A stretch of DNA of 46,310 nt from Tissierella sp. (GTDB lineage: Bacteria > Bacillota > Clostridia > Tissierellales > Tissierellaceae), in the NCBI RefSeq assembly GCF_029266915.1, contig NZ_JARIEF010000021.1:1-46310 (forward strand), written 5' to 3'. The notes under the pieces were generated by a model. That model did no database searches, was not told the origin of the DNA, and worked only from the letters and a program-made list of their open reading frames with translations. Position 1 is the stretch's first letter, and each line of letters starts with the position of its first letter. Below are positions 36,329 through 45,004 of this stretch, one piece after another. The position numbers and the translations under genes were made by a program.

Positions 36329-38476
36329 TTAATCTATTTTAGGGTTTTCCTTCCAATATTCTTCTACTATAAAAAAAGATTTCTTGATCCGTTCAAAATA
36401 TTCTATCTTCTTTATGTTTTCCAGATCGAACCTTACTTCTTTTGTTAAAAATTCTTCTTTATCACTTTTATAATTTATAGAAATTCCTATATCTTTAATC
36501 TTTATAGATGTACTAGCTCCATCTATATAAAAGTCACCATATACTGTTTTATCTAAAGGATTTCTCATGTTTAATAGGGTCCATGGGATTTTAATTTCAG
36601 CAAAATTTTCTGTTTTATTAAAGTCGGCCAAAGAATTAAAATCTTTACTTTTAGGATTATCATTTCCATGAAGAAGATTTCCTGTTTCATAGTAAATAGG
36701 AGGAATTATTTCACTGCTTCCTTCTTTTTTAAAACTTTTTCTATTTAAAAGATAGATCGCACTAAAATCATGGCTGTTCGCTTGGGGCGGCTTATCTTGT
36801 TTTTCTATTAAATTCTTATAATATTTATAGAAATAATCAAATATGTTATATCTTTTGTTTACTACAACACGGCTTTCATTGTAGCCGTCTAATTTTACTA
36901 TAAAATCAGCCTCAGTATTTAGTTCTGTTTGATCCTTCCATACTTTAGAACCACTCAAAGGGGTAATATCCAGGCCTATATATACATCATCCTTGTTTAA
37001 AGACCAGCCTTCTTTTTCTATAAGCAGATAGAGGTTTTGTGCGTCACTTTTAACCTTTAGTTTCAAACCGTTTTCATCTGTTAAATAGTCTCTATCTTCC
37101 CAGTCTGAAATATCACCATCTACATATACCTTATCTGCTTCTTTTCCAGATACAAATTCCAAAAGGCCAAAATTTTCATCACTAGATTGCCTATCATGCC
37201 AATAACTCGAAGCACTTTCATCCAGAAAGTCTTCAGCCATGCTAAAACTAGTCAAGTTTGTCCAGTTATCCTGCCATGCATTTATAACCGCTCCACTTGA
37301 GCCTGATCTATCTATATCTTTTAAAAGTCTTACAAGTGTTTCTCCCTGCTCTTTTTCTGAAAATCCACCTCTATTATAGCCATCACTTATATCTACTTTA
37401 GATATTCCTCTTGATGAAGAAATCCCAGTGTCTGATATGACAACAGGAAGTTTATAAAAAGTATTTAGACGATTTAATTGCTTGGAGAAATTGCTTTCAT
37501 TATCTTCAAATGTTTTATCTTTTACATCATATTCATAATCAAGAAAATCCATTGAATTTGGATGAAACTTATAACTTGTAAACAAGCTCTTTCCTGACTC
37601 ATCTGATATATTATTAAGATTTATAACTGCATGTTTTGTAGCATTTGATTCATATTCATATTCTAAAGCATCAGTATCAATAGTAGTTAAAAAAGATAAA
37701 ATCCCTGTCCTGGAATATTTTTTTGATTCATAACTTGCTGAATAATCCAGCATCTCAGATACAAATATTTCATATGGATTAGCCTGCATGCTAGAGAAAA
37801 ACTCACCTTTATATTGATCCCTACCTGCATGGGCAACATTTGTAAGAGTTACAATTTCAGGATTGGTGTTTGTACCTATTATAAATCCTAAATTATATCT
37901 AGAAACATCTTTTAAATATAAGCCAGTATGATTTCTCTTATTGCTAAATAAGAAACTTTGGCCGTGTATAACATTTATAGTTTTTCTTATATCCTTTTTT
38001 AGAGTTTTAATAACCTTGCCGTCAAAAGCATCATAGTTTTCTAATACTCTTTTTTCATCAAGCATAATTTCATGCATGATATATATGGGATCTTCTCTAT
38101 TTATATTATAATCATACAGGGCCGCATAAAAACTAGGTGGCTGTATATATGGTACCTTTATTACATTTGCATTTAAATCTCCTATCTGCTCTAACCATTT
38201 GCTTACTTCTTCTTTAGGAATTTTTGATTTAAACCTTGCATAACCTGGTGTAAAGGAAGATAACTCTACTCCCTTTATCTTTATACTCTCCCAAGCACCT
38301 TCTTTAAAAACCTTTATTTCTTTTCCTTCAGTTTTTACTATACGGGAATGGTTATCTGAAAGTTCATAGTCTTTATTAGCTTTGATTGAAAAGTATTGTT
38401 GGAAACTTACTATACCTATAATAAAAGATATTATAAGTCCGGTCATTAAAATAAGGGTATATTTCCTGATATTCAT
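36329..38476 (-). CDS. Membrane-anchored glycoside-hydrolase-like protein with C-terminal beta-sandwich
   Basis: 715 residues; GAGGTGGAAGG precedes the ATG. One N-terminal helix (~8-28) leaves the body outside. Residues ~60-430 resemble a GH5/GH2-like TIM barrel: IKGVELSSFTPGYARF, NANVIKVPYIQPPSFYAALY, LGFIIGTNTNPEIV and VVISDTGISSSRG. In related proteins as I remember them the last two read GREW/NEP- and EFG-like with catalytic glutamates; here Asn and Asp occupy those places. Residues ~455-715 look like a CBM9/DOMON-type sandwich (VDGDISDWEDRDYL, YIGLDITPLSGS). It may bind or trim the glycan made by the GT2 enzyme. Function unproven. Confidence 0.65.
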   Translation of the reverse strand: MNIRKYTLILMTGLIISFIIGIVSFQQYFSIKANKDYELSDNHSRIVKTEGKEIKVFKEGAWESIKIKGVELSSFTPGYARFKSKIPKEEVSKWLEQIGDLNANVIKVPYIQPPSFYAALYDYNINREDPIYIMHEIMLDEKRVLENYDAFDGKVIKTLKKDIRKTINVIHGQSFLFSNKRNHTGLYLKDVSRYNLGFIIGTNTNPEIVTLTNVAHAGRDQYKGEFFSSMQANPYEIFVSEMLDYSASYESKKYSRTGILSFLTTIDTDALEYEYESNATKHAVINLNNISDESGKSLFTSYKFHPNSMDFLDYEYDVKDKTFEDNESNFSKQLNRLNTFYKLPVVISDTGISSSRGISKVDISDGYNRGGFSEKEQGETLVRLLKDIDRSGSSGAVINAWQDNWTNLTSFSMAEDFLDESASSYWHDRQSSDENFGLLEFVSGKEADKVYVDGDISDWEDRDYLTDENGLKLKVKSDAQNLYLLIEKEGWSLNKDDVYIGLDITPLSGSKVWKDQTELNTEADFIVKLDGYNESRVVVNKRYNIFDYFYKYYKNLIEKQDKPPQANSHDFSAIYLLNRKSFKKEGSSEIIPPIYYETGNLLHGNDNPKSKDFNSLADFNKTENFAEIKIPWTLLNMRNPLDKTVYGDFYIDGASTSIKIKDIGISINYKSDKEEFLTKEVRFDLENIKKIEYFERIKKSFFIVEEYWKENPKID

Positions 38477-38486
38477 CCTTCCACCT

Positions 38487-39986
38487 CTATTCTACTGCAT
38501 TTTCTTTGATTCTTTTAACATTTTCTATGTTTTTATCCATCCAACCCATTCTTTCTTTTAGAAAAGACCTAAGCTCTTCTATTTCCTGTCTATAATCTTC
38601 AATAGTATCTCTTTTATACCATCTAGCCTGATTTCTTTCGATGCTGGGACCAAGCTCAAGTATTGCTTCATCTATAAGCTTATCTATATTTCTGTCATTC
38701 CAGATAGTATTTCTATAATTCTTATACATAAACTTATACCGGTCGGCAAAGTTTTCATCTTGAAACAATCTTTCAAACCATATAACATCTACTATTCTAA
38801 AGCCCGTAGGTTCATTTACCTCTTCGACTGAAGTATTCCCCATACTTTGGTCAAAGTCCCACAAGGGTCCAGCTTTCATTCTCTCACCTATGTTCTTATA
38901 AAAATAGGTACTTACTTCTCCTCCGTCTATATTCTTAGTAATCTCATTTATCATGGCATACTTTAAAAAAGAATCTACTTCTATATAGTTTTTATAGCCT
39001 ATTTTAGGATCTTCAAATTTAGTCGACCTTAGAGAGTATTCGAATTTGTTTATATAATCTACTATTTTTTTTTCGTACATATCAGTCATATTGTTCTTGC
39101 TGGGATAGGTTGTAGTAAAGACTGAAGTTGACCTTACCGTATTGTATTGATCTACTATAAAATCATCCTCCAAGGTATTCCAATCATTCCTTAAGATTAT
39201 ATCACCGTCTTTTATCTTATCCCTGGAAATTATAAAGCTGATATCCTTATATTTCCCTTCATTCTTAACTATATCTATTCTGTTTTTATCTCTTTCAATT
39301 TTTTCAGTTAAGAGATAAACACCCATAAAATGCTTTTCAAAGCTTAAGTCATCATCAGTATTCTTCATGTAAACTTCTACAAACCTAGTATCGGGAGAAT
39401 AATCCATTACCTGCCGTCCCATTTTATAGGCCAAATAATTTCTGATCAAGCTTTTATCACTATACATTCCATTTAAAACCCATTTATCATGGCTGCTCAT
39501 CCCCAGGATTTCTTGAGGATTTTTAAGTCCGCCTTCATCAACCAATCTTAAAGTATATTGCTTTTTCTCATACTTTAAAGATGACTGCCCTCGCACATTT
39601 ATAGTTGCATTACTTTCAAGGCTGGGCACCGCTTTCTCATCTATAGATGTGTAGCCATAAAAGTTGGGTTCATATAGCTTAAAATTGACATTATACTTTT
39701 TAGAAGGCTGAACCAATCTTCTCTTTATTCCATTTATTACAACTTCTTTTCTTTCTGTATTTCCCTCTATCTGCTGTCCGTTTGTATCTATAATTACTAT
39801 AGGCAAGTTGTTTTGTATTATTTCCGATGCATGAGGAGGATTAGATGAACTAATAGCATCTATATCAAGTTCTTCTTTGTGAGGATTTAAATAAATATTT
39901 ACCATTGCCACAAAGGCAAATATTACAAGTCCTAAAAAGAATAGTTTAGATTTGCCACTTTGTTTGCTGTATTTTGTAGTTTTCAA
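38487..39986 (-). CDS. CotH-family protein kinase-like protein, membrane anchored
   Basis: 499 residues. The start is TTG at 39986, which overlaps the stop of the DUF4956 gene (TTGA), so the two are coupled. An N-terminal helix (~12-33) places the domain outside. CotH marks: NVRGQSSLKYEKKQYTL, MSSHDKWVLNGMYSDKSLIRN, FMGVYLLTEKIERDKNRIDI and GPLWDFDQSMGN (metal-binding DFD). CotH kinases phosphorylate spore-coat proteins in Bacillus; many bacterial homologues instead lie beside polysaccharide or VTC genes. The substrate here is unknown. It belongs to the VTC-DUF4956-CotH set. Confidence 0.9.
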   Translation of the reverse strand: MKTTKYSKQSGKSKLFFLGLVIFAFVAMVNIYLNPHKEELDIDAISSSNPPHASEIIQNNLPIVIIDTNGQQIEGNTERKEVVINGIKRRLVQPSKKYNVNFKLYEPNFYGYTSIDEKAVPSLESNATINVRGQSSLKYEKKQYTLRLVDEGGLKNPQEILGMSSHDKWVLNGMYSDKSLIRNYLAYKMGRQVMDYSPDTRFVEVYMKNTDDDLSFEKHFMGVYLLTEKIERDKNRIDIVKNEGKYKDISFIISRDKIKDGDIILRNDWNTLEDDFIVDQYNTVRSTSVFTTTYPSKNNMTDMYEKKIVDYINKFEYSLRSTKFEDPKIGYKNYIEVDSFLKYAMINEITKNIDGGEVSTYFYKNIGERMKAGPLWDFDQSMGNTSVEEVNEPTGFRIVDVIWFERLFQDENFADRYKFMYKNYRNTIWNDRNIDKLIDEAILELGPSIERNQARWYKRDTIEDYRQEIEELRSFLKERMGWMDKNIENVKRIKENAVE

Positions 39987-40648
39987 CCTAAGGTTTCTCC
40001 ATCTTTAGAGACCATATTTACAAAATATACTCCCTTTATTTTTTTTATCTCTTCATACTGCCCAATACTTTCCTTATCCTTTAGTCTAACTTGATAAACT
40101 ATCTCCGCATATTCATCCGTTATGGTTTCAGCCCTAAGTCTGCTGGCCTTATAAGCCTTGAAAAGAGCCGATCTAATCTCCTCTAAACTATCTATTTCTC
40201 CTCTTACTATTACTAAGTATACTTCCTTATCTTTAAAACCTAGTTCTGCTATAACACTTATAATTGCCACCAAGATTGTTCCTATAGCTATAATATAATA
40301 ATTTGATGATCCTGATCCAAGGCCTATTGAAATAGCCCAGAATATATAAGTAGTATCTCTTGGATCCTTAACTGCTGTACGAAACCTTACTATAGAAAGA
40401 GCTCCTACCATACCTAGCGATAGTGCTAAACTGCTGCCTAGTATATTCATAACCATAGTAGTTATAAGACTCATCATAAGAAGTGATGTATTAAACTTCT
40501 TACTATATGAAACACCACTATAGGTAAGTTTATAGGTAGCGCAAACTATAAGTCCAAGCACCAGAGCTACTGCCATATTTTGTATTACAAATAAAGGTGA
40601 AACTGTGGTAGAGCTTTCATACAATAAATTATAAAGAAATTCCTTCAT
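39983..40648 (-). CDS. DUF4956 membrane protein
   Basis: 221 residues; AGGAGGAAG precedes the ATG. About four membrane helices lie in residues 20-140, with the conserved block SLALSLGMVGALSIVRFRTA, then KDPRDTTYIFWAISIG. A soluble ~80-residue C-terminal domain follows (EVYLVIVRGEIDSLEEIRSAL). DUF4956 proteins occur almost always next to VTC-domain and CotH proteins, as here. No biochemical function is established that I know of. Confidence 0.9.
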   Translation of the reverse strand: MKEFLYNLLYESSTTVSPLFVIQNMAVALVLGLIVCATYKLTYSGVSYSKKFNTSLLMMSLITTMVMNILGSSLALSLGMVGALSIVRFRTAVKDPRDTTYIFWAISIGLGSGSSNYYIIAIGTILVAIISVIAELGFKDKEVYLVIVRGEIDSLEEIRSALFKAYKASRLRAETITDEYAEIVYQVRLKDKESIGQYEEIKKIKGVYFVNMVSKDGETLG

Positions 40649-40672
40649 TAATCTTCCTCCTATTAATTAAAA

Positions 40673-41380
40673 TTATCCCATATATCTTTCAAAAATACCT
40701 CTTGATACCATGTACTTGCTATAAGACTGTCTTTCTAAGTCAAGAGATGAAAACAGATCCGTAATATACTTAAATATAAAATTATTATATTTTACTTCCA
40801 ATATATTAGTATCAAAATCATCAGTTGGTATCATAACTACATTCTCATCAAAGAGATCAAAATCAAATTCATTGGACCTTATATCATTATCCAGTGTAAT
40901 TCTAATATTATTCATAGGGTGGATAAAAGCCTTCCGCCTATATTCTATAAGAACCACTGGTCTTGATCTGTTTATTTTCATTACATTGTACATAGCCTGT
41001 GCGGTCTCTGAGTCATACTTTCTTAACACTTCATAATTGCACTTTATAAGTTCTTTTGCATCTTCTCTGTCTATCAGAATACTGTCCTTTTTCTGACTGT
41101 CTCCATACTTCTTTTTGAATTCAAGCTTTACTTTCTTATCATGTACACTATAGCATCTCAACCTTATCTTCTTTCTATTCTCAAGACCTGCCAGTTTATC
41201 GTAAAAGTCACCATCTGAATAATCATCAAAATATAAAGATCTTATAATATAACCTCTATCACCGTTATGCTTATCTGGCATGATTACATTAGACAATCTT
41301 TGAGACAAGGTCATATATTGAAAGTAATTTATATGATGTTTAAGTTCCACTCTGGAAACACTTAATGTCTTATCGGCCAT
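40673..41380 (-). CDS. VTC-domain (polyphosphate polymerase-like) protein
   Basis: 235 residues; AGGAGG upstream. It has the basic tunnel residues of the VTC fold: SRVELKHHI, YIIRSLYFDDY, KKIRLRCYS, VKLEFKKKYG, VLIEYRRKAF, IRITLDNDIRS, ILEVKYN and QSYSKY. In yeast Vtc4 this domain makes polyphosphate from ATP. Bacterial single-domain forms are only presumed to do so. It lies 24 bases upstream of DUF4956 and 9 bases downstream of the MBL gene. A small phosphorylated product feeding the CotH/GT2 machinery is one inference. Confidence 0.9.
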   Translation of the reverse strand: MADKTLSVSRVELKHHINYFQYMTLSQRLSNVIMPDKHNGDRGYIIRSLYFDDYSDGDFYDKLAGLENRKKIRLRCYSVHDKKVKLEFKKKYGDSQKKDSILIDREDAKELIKCNYEVLRKYDSETAQAMYNVMKINRSRPVVLIEYRRKAFIHPMNNIRITLDNDIRSNEFDFDLFDENVVMIPTDDFDTNILEVKYNNFIFKYITDLFSSLDLERQSYSKYMVSRGIFERYMG

Positions 41381-41389
41381 AATAACCTC

Positions 41390-42205
41390 CTATTTAAACT
41401 TTAATTCCTTTCCATCGCTGAAAAATGTCAGATCCTTTTCATATACATACATTATTTTGGAGTCCACATCCTGAAGAAGGTCATCAATTTCTCCTGTTTC
41501 TTCAAAGTTTGTTATAACTGAATACTTTGGTATGATTTTTTTAATCATCTTCTCTGAGTTATCATTTTTTCTTCCATGATGAGGCACCTTATATAAATCT
41601 ATCTTAGGGAGAGTTAACTCCACTGTTTCTTCTAGCAGTTCTTTTTCGGCATCTCCTGCAAAAAGATAGTTCAAGTCTCCGTCTTCCACCAAAGTTACTA
41701 GAGAATAGTCATTATCTTTTTCATACTCATCTTTTCTAGGAGTAAATATAGTAACCTTAAGTTCTCCCAGTTCAAACTTCATATCATCCTTGGCAATAGT
41801 ATTTTTTATGGTTTTCTCTTTTATAACTTTAGCTATCTTTGCTTCTCTTTTAGTTTCTTTAAAATGTTTAGACTGAATTACTTCTCCAATCTCAAACTCA
41901 TCTAAAATATAAGAAGCCCCACCTATATGATCCTTATCTGGATGGGTTAGTATTACATAGTCAAGTTTTTCTACTTTTAAAAGTTGTAATTTTAAAAGAA
42001 TCTTTTCCTTATCCTCTTTTAAGCCCGAATCTATAAGCATATTCTCTCTTCCATTTTCAATATATATAGAATCTGATTTTCCCAGTCCAAAAAATACAAT
42101 TTTAGTCTTCATAGTTTTTTCAGATAATACAGGTTTTAATAGAAAGTATCCTGTCACTATAACCGCTATAACAAATATAACTTTCAACATTTTATCTCTT
42201 TCCAT
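41390..42205 (-). CDS. Membrane-anchored MBL-fold hydrolase (ComEC C-terminal-like)
   Basis: 271 residues; GGAGGTG precedes the ATG. One N-terminal helix (~8-25), then a metallo-beta-lactamase domain: FFGLGKSDSIYIENG, MLIDSGL, ILTHPDKDHIGGA (first His of HxHxDH replaced by Thr-His-Pro spacing as in ComEC-like forms), LFAGDAEKELLE and VPHHGRKND. It resembles the extracytoplasmic nuclease-type domain of ComEC but lacks the competence channel. It is the first gene of the seven-gene operon. The substrate is unknown; phosphodiester or nucleotide is plausible. Confidence 0.85.
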   Translation of the reverse strand: MERDKMLKVIFVIAVIVTGYFLLKPVLSEKTMKTKIVFFGLGKSDSIYIENGRENMLIDSGLKEDKEKILLKLQLLKVEKLDYVILTHPDKDHIGGASYILDEFEIGEVIQSKHFKETKREAKIAKVIKEKTIKNTIAKDDMKFELGELKVTIFTPRKDEYEKDNDYSLVTLVEDGDLNYLFAGDAEKELLEETVELTLPKIDLYKVPHHGRKNDNSEKMIKKIIPKYSVITNFEETGEIDDLLQDVDSKIMYVYEKDLTFFSDGKELKFK

Positions 42206-42383
42206 ATTACACCTCCATAATATCCAACTGCTATCATTTGTAATCTATCCGTAATTATACTAATATATTATCATAGTAAAGTTCCATATACAATCCATTC
42301 AACATTTAAAAGAACTTTCTATCTTTATATGATAAAATATTGGTATAGCTCGATTAAGATTATTTTAGAAAGGATCTGATAAA

Positions 42384-43799
42384 TTGAATGATTTTATAAA
42401 TTTGAAAGAAAATCTTTTAAAAGAAAAATCCGCTTATATTTTTGGAGCTTTAGAGTATTCCTCAGATGGAATATACATATGTGATGATAAGGGAGTAACT
42501 ATATATGTAAATCCGGCTTATGAAAATATTTCAGGCCTCAAAAGATCAGAAATTATAGGTAAAAACCTTCATACCTTATTAAAAGAAAATGCCTTTAATA
42601 TATCAGCTTCTCTTAAAGCATTGGAGACCAAAAAGCCAGTATCACTGATTCATAGATATATATCAGGTAAAACTGCACTTACAACCGCTTCTCTTATATA
42701 TGACGATTCAGCAGAGATTATAGGAGTAGTATGTAATACAAGAAACTTTGAAGAGCTTGTAGATCTAAGAAAAGAACTAGAAAAAGTAAATGTAATAAAG
42801 CAAAGATATTCTGACGAGCTTAAACTGCTTAGAAAAGAACATTTTTCAGTCAAAGGCCTTATCTATAAAAGTTCAGCTATGAAAGAAACTCTTGATATAG
42901 CTTCTACAGCAGCGGTATTTGACAGTACTATACTAATTACAGGTGAGTCGGGAACGGGTAAAGAAGTCTTGGCAAAATTTATCTACCAAAACAGTCTTAG
43001 AAAAGACAAAGCCTTTATAAAGGTAAACTGCGCTGCTATTCCTAAGAATCTTTTTGAATCTGAGCTTTTTGGATATATGCCTGGTTCATTTACAGGAGCT
43101 TCAAACACGGGTAAAGCTGGTATGTTTGAACTTGCAAATGGTGGGACCATTCTACTAGATGAAATAGGCGAACTTACAATGCCCATTCAATCTAAACTTC
43201 TTAGGGTTATTCAGGAACAAGAAATATATAGAGTGGGCGGAACAGAACCTATAAAGCTTGATGTTAGGATAGTCGCTTCTACTAATAGAAACTTGCTTAA
43301 AGAAATAGAAGATGGAAATTTCAGGGAAGATTTATATTTTAGATTGAATGTAGTTCCTATAGAAATACCTCCTCTGCGTAAAAGAGTTGAAGATGTTTCT
43401 GAAATGATTAACTACTTCATGACAAATTTAAATTCAAAATATAAAAAAAATGTAATAATATCTAGGGAAGCCCATGAAGCTTTAATAAACTATTCATGGC
43501 CTGGCAACGTTAGAGAGCTTCAAAATGTTATAGAGTATATGTTTATTATGAATGATAGAGAGGAGATATCTTTTGAACAGCTTCCCGACAAGATACTTAA
43601 TGAATATGTATTTAAATATGATAATATTCACAATGAAAATGATAAAGGAAAACTTGAATATTTATTGGAAGTATATGAAAAAATGATATTAAAATCTACC
43701 TTAGAAAGGCATACTTCTATGAGACAAGCTGCAAAAACACTTGGAATTAACGCCTCGACACTCTCGAGAAAAGTAAAAAAATATGATATTGATCTATAA
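42384..43799 (+). CDS. Sigma-54-dependent activator (PAS-AAA-Fis), likely controls hydantoin/carbamoylsarcosine genes
   Basis: 471 residues; TTG start after AAAGGA (the ATG 4 bases further is out of frame). A PAS sensor domain (~20-125; ALEYSSDGIYICDDKG) is followed by a short coiled coil. The AAA domain has GESGTGKE (~187), the sigma-54 contact loop GSFTGA (~234, Ser for the usual Ala), GGTILLDEIGELT and REDLYFRLNVVPI. The C-terminal Fis-type helix-turn-helix is MRQAAKTLGINASTLSRKV. Such activators bind upstream enhancers and open sigma-54 promoters when the sensor sees its ligand. Twin palindromes and a -24/-12 promoter follow immediately, so the target is almost surely the next gene. The ligand might be creatinine, N-methylhydantoin or a related compound (inference). 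Confidence 0.93.
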   Translation: MNDFINLKENLLKEKSAYIFGALEYSSDGIYICDDKGVTIYVNPAYENISGLKRSEIIGKNLHTLLKENAFNISASLKALETKKPVSLIHRYISGKTALTTASLIYDDSAEIIGVVCNTRNFEELVDLRKELEKVNVIKQRYSDELKLLRKEHFSVKGLIYKSSAMKETLDIASTAAVFDSTILITGESGTGKEVLAKFIYQNSLRKDKAFIKVNCAAIPKNLFESELFGYMPGSFTGASNTGKAGMFELANGGTILLDEIGELTMPIQSKLLRVIQEQEIYRVGGTEPIKLDVRIVASTNRNLLKEIEDGNFREDLYFRLNVVPIEIPPLRKRVEDVSEMINYFMTNLNSKYKKNVIISREAHEALINYSWPGNVRELQNVIEYMFIMNDREEISFEQLPDKILNEYVFKYDNIHNENDKGKLEYLLEVYEKMILKSTLERHTSMRQAAKTLGINASTLSRKVKKYDIDL

Positions 43800-43810
43800 A
43801 TCTAATGACC

Positions 43811-43826
43811 GTTGCGTTATTGCAAC
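43811..43826 (+). promoter_or_regulatory. Enhancer palindrome 1 for the sigma-54 activator
   Basis: GTTGC-GTTATT-GCAAC, 5-bp arms with a 6-base centre, 138 bases upstream of the -24 element. It has the same arms as palindrome 2. Confidence 0.75.
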
Positions 43827-43847
43827 ACACACTATAAGTGTTGCTCT

Positions 43848-43886
43848 TGGGAAAACGTTGTAGAACCTTGGTCTAAGGCTTTCCCA
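43848..43886 (+). other. Stem-loop between the enhancer sites
   Basis: TGGGAAA (43848-43854) pairs with TTTCCCA (43880-43886). The loop contains the partly self-complementary TAGAACCTTGGTCTA. It may end the activator transcript, though no T-run follows, or shape the DNA loop. Confidence 0.35.
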
Positions 43887-43895
43887 GTTTTAGTT

Positions 43896-43911
43896 GTTGC
43901 GTTTGTGCAAC
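43896..43911 (+). promoter_or_regulatory. Enhancer palindrome 2 for the sigma-54 activator
   Basis: GTTGC-GTTTGT-GCAAC, with arms identical to palindrome 1 and starting 85 bases after it (about 8 helical turns, so on the same face). It ends 52 bases before the -24 element. Confidence 0.75.
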
Positions 43912-43963
43912 GTATTATAATCTGAATTTCTTACTCTTTAGCTTAATATAGCCATTTATAAAG

Positions 43964-43980
43964 TTGGCATGAGACTTGCA
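43964..43980 (+). promoter_or_regulatory. Sigma-54 (-24/-12) promoter
   Basis: TTGGCAT-GAGAC-TTGCA matches the sigma-54 consensus TGGCAY-N5-TTGCW exactly in spacing and core bases. It lies 52 bases before the carbamoylsarcosine amidase start. Confidence 0.93.
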
Positions 43981-44031
43981 TTATATATAGGTGAGAGTTA
44001 ATAAAACTAAATTTGAAAGGATGATATTATA

Positions 44032-44835
44032 ATGACTAAAAAAGATCCATTAGATCCTATATTAAAAAAGGATAAAGAGAATGATGAAGCTGATAAGGTG
44101 GTACAGGCAAGTGATAAGTACAAAGACAAAGGTGGAAACTACGGAGTAGACCTAGGTTTATTAGAAGAAGCTTTTGCAGAAGCAACTAAGATCTACAAAG
44201 AGAGAGGCTTCATGAGAAAAATGGGTTATGGTAAAGCACCAGCTATAACTACAGTAGACATGGCTAGAGCTTGGATGGACGACGGACATCCATTTACATG
44301 TGAAAACAACCACGAAATCTGTGCTGAAGCTCTTAAAGTACTAGAAGCTGGAAGAAAAGCAGGAGTTCCAATCTTCCATACAACTACAGGTTATACTGGA
44401 GAACAACAATGGGACCTTCCTAGATGGGATGAAAAAATTCCTATGCACTCACTAGATATAGATTCTGAGTGGATGGAAATAGATCCAAAACTTAAGCCAC
44501 AACCAGAAGAGCCAGTTATTCATAAAAAATATGCAAGTAACTTCTTCGGTACACACTTAGACCACATCTTAACTAAACTTGGAGTAGATACTCTAATAGT
44601 TATGGGAGCTACAGCTTGTGCATGTGTTAGACATACAGTAATGGATTCAACAGGATACGGATATAAGACAATAGTTCCTAAAGGAACAATTGGAGACAGA
44701 GTACCTGGAGTTATAGAGTGGAACCTATTTGATATGGACGCTAAATTTGCTGACGTTGTATCAGTAGAAGAAGTTGTTGAATACTTAAACGGTATTGATG
44801 ACAGTGTTTACAACCACCACCCAGGTCAAAGATAA
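44032..44835 (+). CDS. N-carbamoylsarcosine amidohydrolase (isochorismatase fold)
   Basis: 267 residues, close to the 264 of the Arthrobacter enzyme. The catalytic triad of the fold is in place: TTVDMARAW (Asp76), HKKYASNFFGT (Lys165) and TACACVRHTVMDS (Cys198). The reaction is N-carbamoylsarcosine + H2O to sarcosine + CO2 + NH3, the last hydrolysis of creatinine breakdown by way of N-methylhydantoin; sarcosine can then enter the glycine/sarcosine reductase route. The exact substrate is inferred from family resemblance and the hydantoinase next door; other N-carbamoyl amino acids or a biuret-type amide are alternatives. The gene has its own sigma-54 promoter and a terminator behind it. Codon choice looks more polished than that of its neighbours, suggesting high expression. 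Confidence 0.82.
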   Translation: MTKKDPLDPILKKDKENDEADKVVQASDKYKDKGGNYGVDLGLLEEAFAEATKIYKERGFMRKMGYGKAPAITTVDMARAWMDDGHPFTCENNHEICAEALKVLEAGRKAGVPIFHTTTGYTGEQQWDLPRWDEKIPMHSLDIDSEWMEIDPKLKPQPEEPVIHKKYASNFFGTHLDHILTKLGVDTLIVMGATACACVRHTVMDSTGYGYKTIVPKGTIGDRVPGVIEWNLFDMDAKFADVVSVEEVVEYLNGIDDSVYNHHPGQR

Positions 44836-44895
44836 TAAAAAGATTTAAACTCCTTTAATCGGGTAGATAATATAATATAAGTTTAATAAATAAAT

Positions 44896-44922
44896 AAGGG
44901 ATACCTAGTTCAGGTATCCCTT
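44896..44922 (+). terminator. Terminator after the carbamoylsarcosine amidase gene
   Basis: A perfect 11-bp stem AAGGGATACCT / AGGTATCCCTT with a 5-base loop, followed by ATTTTT. It separates the amidase from the hydantoinase, so the latter needs read-through or its own promoter in 44923-45004. None is obvious there. Confidence 0.9.
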
Positions 44923-45004
44923 ATTTTTACCAATCAAATAATAAAACTTATAAGTATTTTGTTTGAGAAAACGATATCACTTTTTATTAAAAGGGGGAGA
45001 AATA

